In this document: piece after piece, positions 5,627-8,872 of the stretch
Layout of the letters: each line of letters opens with the position of its first letter
How positions within the stretch are numbered: the stretch's first letter is position 1
Assembly (NCBI GenBank): GCA_050288085.1
Contig: JBNKDD010000237.1
Coordinates: 1-8,872 of the forward strand
Source of the DNA: JBNKDD01 sp050288085
Lineage (GTDB): Bacteria; Chloroflexota; Anaerolineae; Aggregatilineales; UBA3940
Direction of reading: 5' to 3'
DNA: 8,872 nucleotides
Made by a program: the position numbers and the translations under genes
The notes under the pieces: model-generated
Database searches by the model: none
Seen by the model: only the letters and a program-made list of their open reading frames with translations
Told to the model about the DNA's origin: nothing

Positions 5627-6616
5627 ATGAAAGCATTGGTGATCGGCAGCACCGGCTGTCTCGGCTCGAACGTCTGCAAGCACCTGATTGATCGGGGGAT
5701 CGATGTGCAGGCGATGGTGCTCCCCGGTACGCCTACGTTGGCTATCGATGATCTCGACCTGGAACGCGTCCCCGGTGATATTACCCAGCCGGAGTCACTG
5801 CTGGGTATCATGCAGGGCTGTGACTGGGTGTTCCACACGGCGGCGGTGGTATCGTACTGGCGTGGGGATTGGGAGATTTCACGGCGGGTCAATGTAGATG
5901 GCACGCGGAACGTTGTTCGGGAGGCGATCCGGGCGGGCGTCAAACGCCTGATTTACACCTCCACCCGTGCGACTTTCGCTACAACGCCTTCACCTGATAT
6001 CCTGGTCGATGAAACCTGGCCTTATGATCCTGCCAAGGATCGCATCCCCTACCATGCGACCAAGCATCAAGCCGAGCAGATCGTCCTCGAAGCCAGTCAA
6101 AATGGATTGGATGCGGTGATCTGCAACCCGAATATCCTGTTCGGTGAGCGTGATGTGAGCCTCAACGCGGCGACGATCTTCCGGGGTATCCGCATGATCA
6201 CACCATTCTACATGGCGGTGGGGGGCGCGGGTGTCGCTGATGTGGATGATGTGGCGCTAGGGCATATCGCGGCGGCGGAGAAAGGTCGCTCTGGTGAACG
6301 CTACCTGATGAACAACGCCAATCTCACCGCGAAGGAATACCTGACGATGGCAGCGGAGGTGATCGGCGCACGGACACCAACCATCCCGATTCCCTATCCG
6401 ATCACGGTCGGGCTGGCGGCGATTATGGCGGGTGTGCAATCTGGCCTTCATGGCAGGCCGCCGACCATCACGCCGAACATGAACTTCATGCGGCCCGAAT
6501 ACATCTTTTCCTCGGCGGACAAAGCGATCAGCGAGTTAGGCTATGGTCAGACACCCGCCCGTGTCTCGATGGAGAAAGCTTATCGGTGGTTGGTCGATCA
6601 CAGGCTGCTGTATTGA
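5627..6616 (+). CDS. Extended short-chain dehydrogenase (NAD-dependent epimerase / dihydroflavonol reductase-like)
   Basis: This 329-residue protein is of normal length for the extended SDR family. It has the NAD(P)-binding Rossmann motif GSTGCLG (7-13), an acidic GD at 50-51 typical of the adenine pocket, the VFHTAA segment (68-73), and the catalytic set Ser112 (YTSTRATF), Tyr142 and Lys146 (YHATK). NPNILFGERD at 167-176 is the substrate-side motif of the group. It most resembles dihydroflavonol-4-reductase-like and hopanoid-associated sugar epimerase (HpnA-like) proteins; the substrate cannot be told. There is no membrane segment. The start at 5627 has AAGGA 12 bases upstream, a long spacing. 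The gene stands alone on the + strand, divergent from the antiporter block and convergent with the HEAT protein, whose stop is four bases away. Confidence 0.85.
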   Translation: MKALVIGSTGCLGSNVCKHLIDRGIDVQAMVLPGTPTLAIDDLDLERVPGDITQPESLLGIMQGCDWVFHTAAVVSYWRGDWEISRRVNVDGTRNVVREAIRAGVKRLIYTSTRATFATTPSPDILVDETWPYDPAKDRIPYHATKHQAEQIVLEASQNGLDAVICNPNILFGERDVSLNAATIFRGIRMITPFYMAVGGAGVADVDDVALGHIAAAEKGRSGERYLMNNANLTAKEYLTMAAEVIGARTPTIPIPYPITVGLAAIMAGVQSGLHGRPPTITPNMNFMRPEYIFSSADKAISELGYGQTPARVSMEKAYRWLVDHRLLY

Positions 6617-6620
6617 AGGC

Positions 6621-7451
6621 TTAGGGGGTGGCCTTGTCTGCCCGTTTCTCTTTCACATGTTCTAGAGTCTCGGTGGCAGCCTTTTTGATCTCAACAGAAT
6701 TTTTCCGACTTTTAACCAGTTTATGCAGCCGATCTATACAGTAACAGGGTAGGTCAATGTTATGGCCCTCGCATACAACTGCGTCAAGAGCTTTAATAGA
6801 CCACAGCACTACTTTTTCACTCTTGTCTTTTGTGCCTTTCGTTAGCGCCTCAATACCCTGAGCAGCGACATCTGCTTCTCCTCCTCCCCCTCTAGCCAGG
6901 AGTACTCCAAGCCAATGGGCTGCTTCCCTTCTTACATCCTCTGAATCATCTTTTGCCAAAACTTTGATAAGAGTTGATGCAAACGTAATATCAGCACTTG
7001 CTCCGATTTGTTGGAGCGCCCTGATTCGGACGGATGGAATCTTATCTCCAAGTTCAGTGTCTACCAGCATTCGACAACGCAATCTCGACATTCTAGTGTT
7101 CGCGTCTTCAATACGATTTTCGAGGTCTTCCTGCCTTCGCTCAAACGCGGAGATTGTATCCTTGGTTTCGCTTACCATATTCTGAAGTTCACGCAGAGTT
7201 CTAAAGCTGAAATATCCTCCTATAGCTCCGAATATTCCCAGAAGGGCAGCAATAGCACCAATGGTTGTGAGTACAAGCGTGGTGACCCTCTCGAAGTGGT
7301 CTACAAGCGTTTCTCCTGAGATGTCCGCTGGTAATTCTCTGGATGTTGTTCCTAAAGTCGCTAATCTGGGAGACGGCCACAGGTATATGGCAGTAATGAG
7401 GGCAATCCCAATTAAAGCAAGGGCTATGAGTAGTATCTGCCACCACTTCAT
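6621..7451 (-). CDS. Membrane-anchored coiled-coil/HEAT-repeat protein
   Basis: This 276-residue protein has an N-terminal TM helix (about 5-25) followed by a roughly 30-residue segment and a second TM helix (about 57-82, rich in Gly/Ala/Ile). A charged helix with coiled-coil character follows (88-125, RELQNMVSETKD onwards). The C-terminal 140 residues are alpha-helical HEAT-like repeats with helix starts at about 139, 170, 211 and 252; SVRIRALQQIG and EDVRREAAHWLGVLL are the clearest. HEAT repeats bind proteins, and no catalytic motif is visible. With both ends of the hairpin in the cytoplasm, the HEAT domain would sit at the inner membrane face. The start has a near-perfect AAGGAGGT site encoded in the last codons of the response regulator gene, whose stop is six bases upstream. 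Probable role: partner or output of the two-component pair. Confidence 0.8.
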   Translation of the reverse strand: MKWWQILLIALALIGIALITAIYLWPSPRLATLGTTSRELPADISGETLVDHFERVTTLVLTTIGAIAALLGIFGAIGGYFSFRTLRELQNMVSETKDTISAFERRQEDLENRIEDANTRMSRLRCRMLVDTELGDKIPSVRIRALQQIGASADITFASTLIKVLAKDDSEDVRREAAHWLGVLLARGGGGEADVAAQGIEALTKGTKDKSEKVVLWSIKALDAVVCEGHNIDLPCYCIDRLHKLVKSRKNSVEIKKAATETLEHVKEKRADKATP

Positions 7452-7457
7452 GAGTTG

Positions 7458-7907
7458 TTACCTCCTTCGAGAAAATAAATGATTGAAAAGCCGGACTAAG
7501 AAAGTTGGTTTGGATGGCTTTGGTAGGCACTCGTTAATAACTCCGATCAGACTGCTGGGTGGTTCTGTTTTGAGAATGACAGTTGCTCCCAAACCCTCAA
7601 GCTTTTCATGGATTTTTCTATCATTCAGAACTGTATAGCATACAAGCGGAACATCATACCCTTCACTTCTTAGCTTCTGCGCGAAGGTAACTCCCGCAGT
7701 TCGTCCTTGATTTGGATCTTGAATGGTTTGTCCTTCTGGCATCATAATATCAAAAACCACCAGATCAATCGGATGGGATAGTATTTTTTGCCAGGCTATG
7801 TCGGCATTTCTGGCTGTTATAACCTCATAGTGAAACTCAAGTGCTTTAGTCACACCTTGCATTAGGAAGGTTTGATCTTCGACATATAAGATTAATGGTT
7901 TAGGCAT
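7458..7907 (-). CDS. Single-domain response regulator with basic C-terminal tail
   Basis: This 149-residue CheY-like receiver has all its active-site residues: acidic pair Glu10-Asp11, phosphoacceptor Asp53 (VVFDIMMPEG), Thr92 and Lys113 (ILKTE). There is no DNA-binding or enzymatic output domain. An insertion after the phosphorylation site (about 60-70, QTIQDPNQGRT) lengthens the usual loop. After the receiver (to about 128) comes a Pro/Lys-rich linker and an amphipathic, basic end, FLVRLFNHLFSRRR, which could touch membrane or protein. The ATG at 7907 has AGAGAG about 10 bases upstream. The gene lies 14 bases after the kinase stop and six bases before the HEAT gene. It most likely receives phosphate from the adjacent kinase and acts by protein contact. 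Confidence 0.9.
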   Translation of the reverse strand: MPKPLILYVEDQTFLMQGVTKALEFHYEVITARNADIAWQKILSHPIDLVVFDIMMPEGQTIQDPNQGRTAGVTFAQKLRSEGYDVPLVCYTVLNDRKIHEKLEGLGATVILKTEPPSSLIGVINECLPKPSKPTFLVRLFNHLFSRRR

Positions 7908-7921
7908 GGATAAATTACTCT

Positions 7922-8872
7922 CTAGTAATCAGTTCCAGTGAGTAGACTCTGTGCAAATGGTAAAGAAATGATAAATTTTGTTTCAAAACCACCAGGAATT
8001 GGGTTTGATGGTGAAACCGAAATGGATCCATCGTGAACCTTCGCGATCTGTTCGCATAAAAATAGCCCGATACCGGTACCTCCGGGTTCGCGTTTCTGGG
8101 CTGCTTCAGCCCTATAATTTCGCTGGAAGATTTTTTTAACCTCGTCGTTGTGTAAAGGTATGCCATGGTTAATTATGCTGATTTCAACAGTGTCACTATC
8201 AGTCACTCTACCTGAGATAACAATGGAAGAATTTTCTTCTGAATATTTGATAGCATTATCACATAGGTTGAATATCAGTATTTCAAACAGCCACTCATCA
8301 ATTAACAGATCGGGAAAATTTTGGAAACCCGCTTCATCTATAAACAAACCCTTGAGATCTCGGGCTTTTGCCATTCCCTGAAAGCTCTCGGTGCACTTTC
8401 TTAATAACTCTACAAGTTCAGTCGAGTTGAATATGATGGGTTTCTGATGGGCAGATGTAATAGAAGCCTCACTAGAGTTCAGCCTGAAATTGTATGCGTA
8501 GTTTTGCATCAACTTGGCTTGATCGAACAAGGTTTTCAGAATTTCCCGCCTACGCCTAACGGGCAGATCCCGCTCCAGTAAATTTTCCACATGTGCTCGC
8601 AAGCCACTTAATGGGCCAACCAGTTGATGCGTAACGTCATCGATATACTGTTGGCGCTTCTTCTGCTCCAACTGTAAGTTTTCAACCAGTTGGGCATTGT
8701 GAATGGCTACCGCAGCTTGATTGGCAAACAGCCTAATGATAGAGATTTCGTCTTTAGTAAAATGGTGATGGGTGCGGTAATTGACAAACATCACACCAAC
8801 CCTCTTGCCGCTTGCCTGCAATGGGATTGCTATTATGGATTTGATTTCTTCCTCTTTTGTGAAACGTAAATC
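7922..8872 (-). CDS. GAF-domain sensor histidine kinase (N-terminus cut by window end)
   Basis: 316 residues are visible; the frame is open to the last base, so the true start lies outside. Fragment residues 1-66 are the C-terminal half of a GAF domain (IAIPLQASGKRVGVMFVN, then FTKDEISIIRLFANQAAVAI). The dimerisation/H-box helix follows with phosphoacceptor His82 (DVTHQLVGPLSG). The HATPase domain has an N-box (NLCDNAIKYS, about 202-211), a short G1 segment (INHGIPL, about 234-240) and a G2 box (GGTGIGLFL, about 264-272). The residue after the His is Gln rather than the usual Glu or Asp, and the G1 box lacks the usual D-x-G-x-G order. No TM helix is seen in the fragment, so it may be cytoplasmic, or anchored upstream. 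It probably phosphorylates the receiver encoded 14 bases downstream. The GAF ligand is unknown. Confidence 0.9.
   Translation of the reverse strand, partial: DLRFTKEEEIKSIIAIPLQASGKRVGVMFVNYRTHHHFTKDEISIIRLFANQAAVAIHNAQLVENLQLEQKKRQQYIDDVTHQLVGPLSGLRAHVENLLERDLPVRRRREILKTLFDQAKLMQNYAYNFRLNSSEASITSAHQKPIIFNSTELVELLRKCTESFQGMAKARDLKGLFIDEAGFQNFPDLLIDEWLFEILIFNLCDNAIKYSEENSSIVISGRVTDSDTVEISIINHGIPLHNDEVKKIFQRNYRAEAAQKREPGGTGIGLFLCEQIAKVHDGSISVSPSNPIPGGFETKFIISLPFAQSLLTGTDY

Noticed and set aside
8819..8821. TTG as start of the histidine kinase
   Set aside because: The frame stays open to the window end and the upstream residues complete the GAF domain, so the gene is simply cut by the window.
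1..8872. CRISPR array, insertion sequence, tRNA, rRNA or phage genes
   Set aside because: No direct-repeat array, transposase, integrase or cloverleaf was seen; the two 60-base similar stretches are the leader RNAs, not transposon ends.

Overview
The window looks like chromosomal DNA of a free-living bacterium, with no sign of phage, plasmid or insertion sequence. Three things suggest, but do not prove, a Chloroflexota (Anaerolineae-like) genome: a lipoprotein whose lipobox is followed by a long Thr/Pro-rich spacer and a WD40-like propeller, a mixed GC of roughly 45-57% by eye, and mosaic signalling and ion-transport genes. No rRNA, tRNA or CRISPR array was seen.

Layout. Position 1-327 (-) is the N-terminal part of a TPR protein that leaves the window. 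Divergent from it is a two-gene + operon: a DUF4328-like membrane protein (435-1181) overlapping by ATGA a WD40-like lipoprotein (1178-3133). Position 3130-5520 (-) is the most interesting block. In transcription order it holds a structured leader RNA with intrinsic terminator (copy A), a CPA2-type cation/proton antiporter (5389-4085), an MpsC/DUF2294 protein (3975-3559), a second copy of the same leader RNA with its own terminator (copy B), and an 87-residue two-TM protein (3393-3130). A + strand extended SDR (5627-6616) is divergent from this block. The right end (-) is a signalling operon: a GAF histidine kinase (cut by the window end), a single-domain response regulator, and a membrane-anchored coiled-coil/HEAT-repeat protein.

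How the genes may work together. The two leader RNAs share a 38-nt core of identical geometry with a compensatory change in the apical stem. Each ends in a terminator just before a transport-type or membrane gene, which is riboswitch architecture. Because they sit on a cation/proton antiporter and beside an MpsC-family gene, a monovalent-cation sensor such as the Na+-I (DUF1646) class is the leading guess. The class could not be verified from sequence alone. The right-hand operon looks like a phosphorelay whose output is protein-protein contact at the membrane rather than DNA binding.
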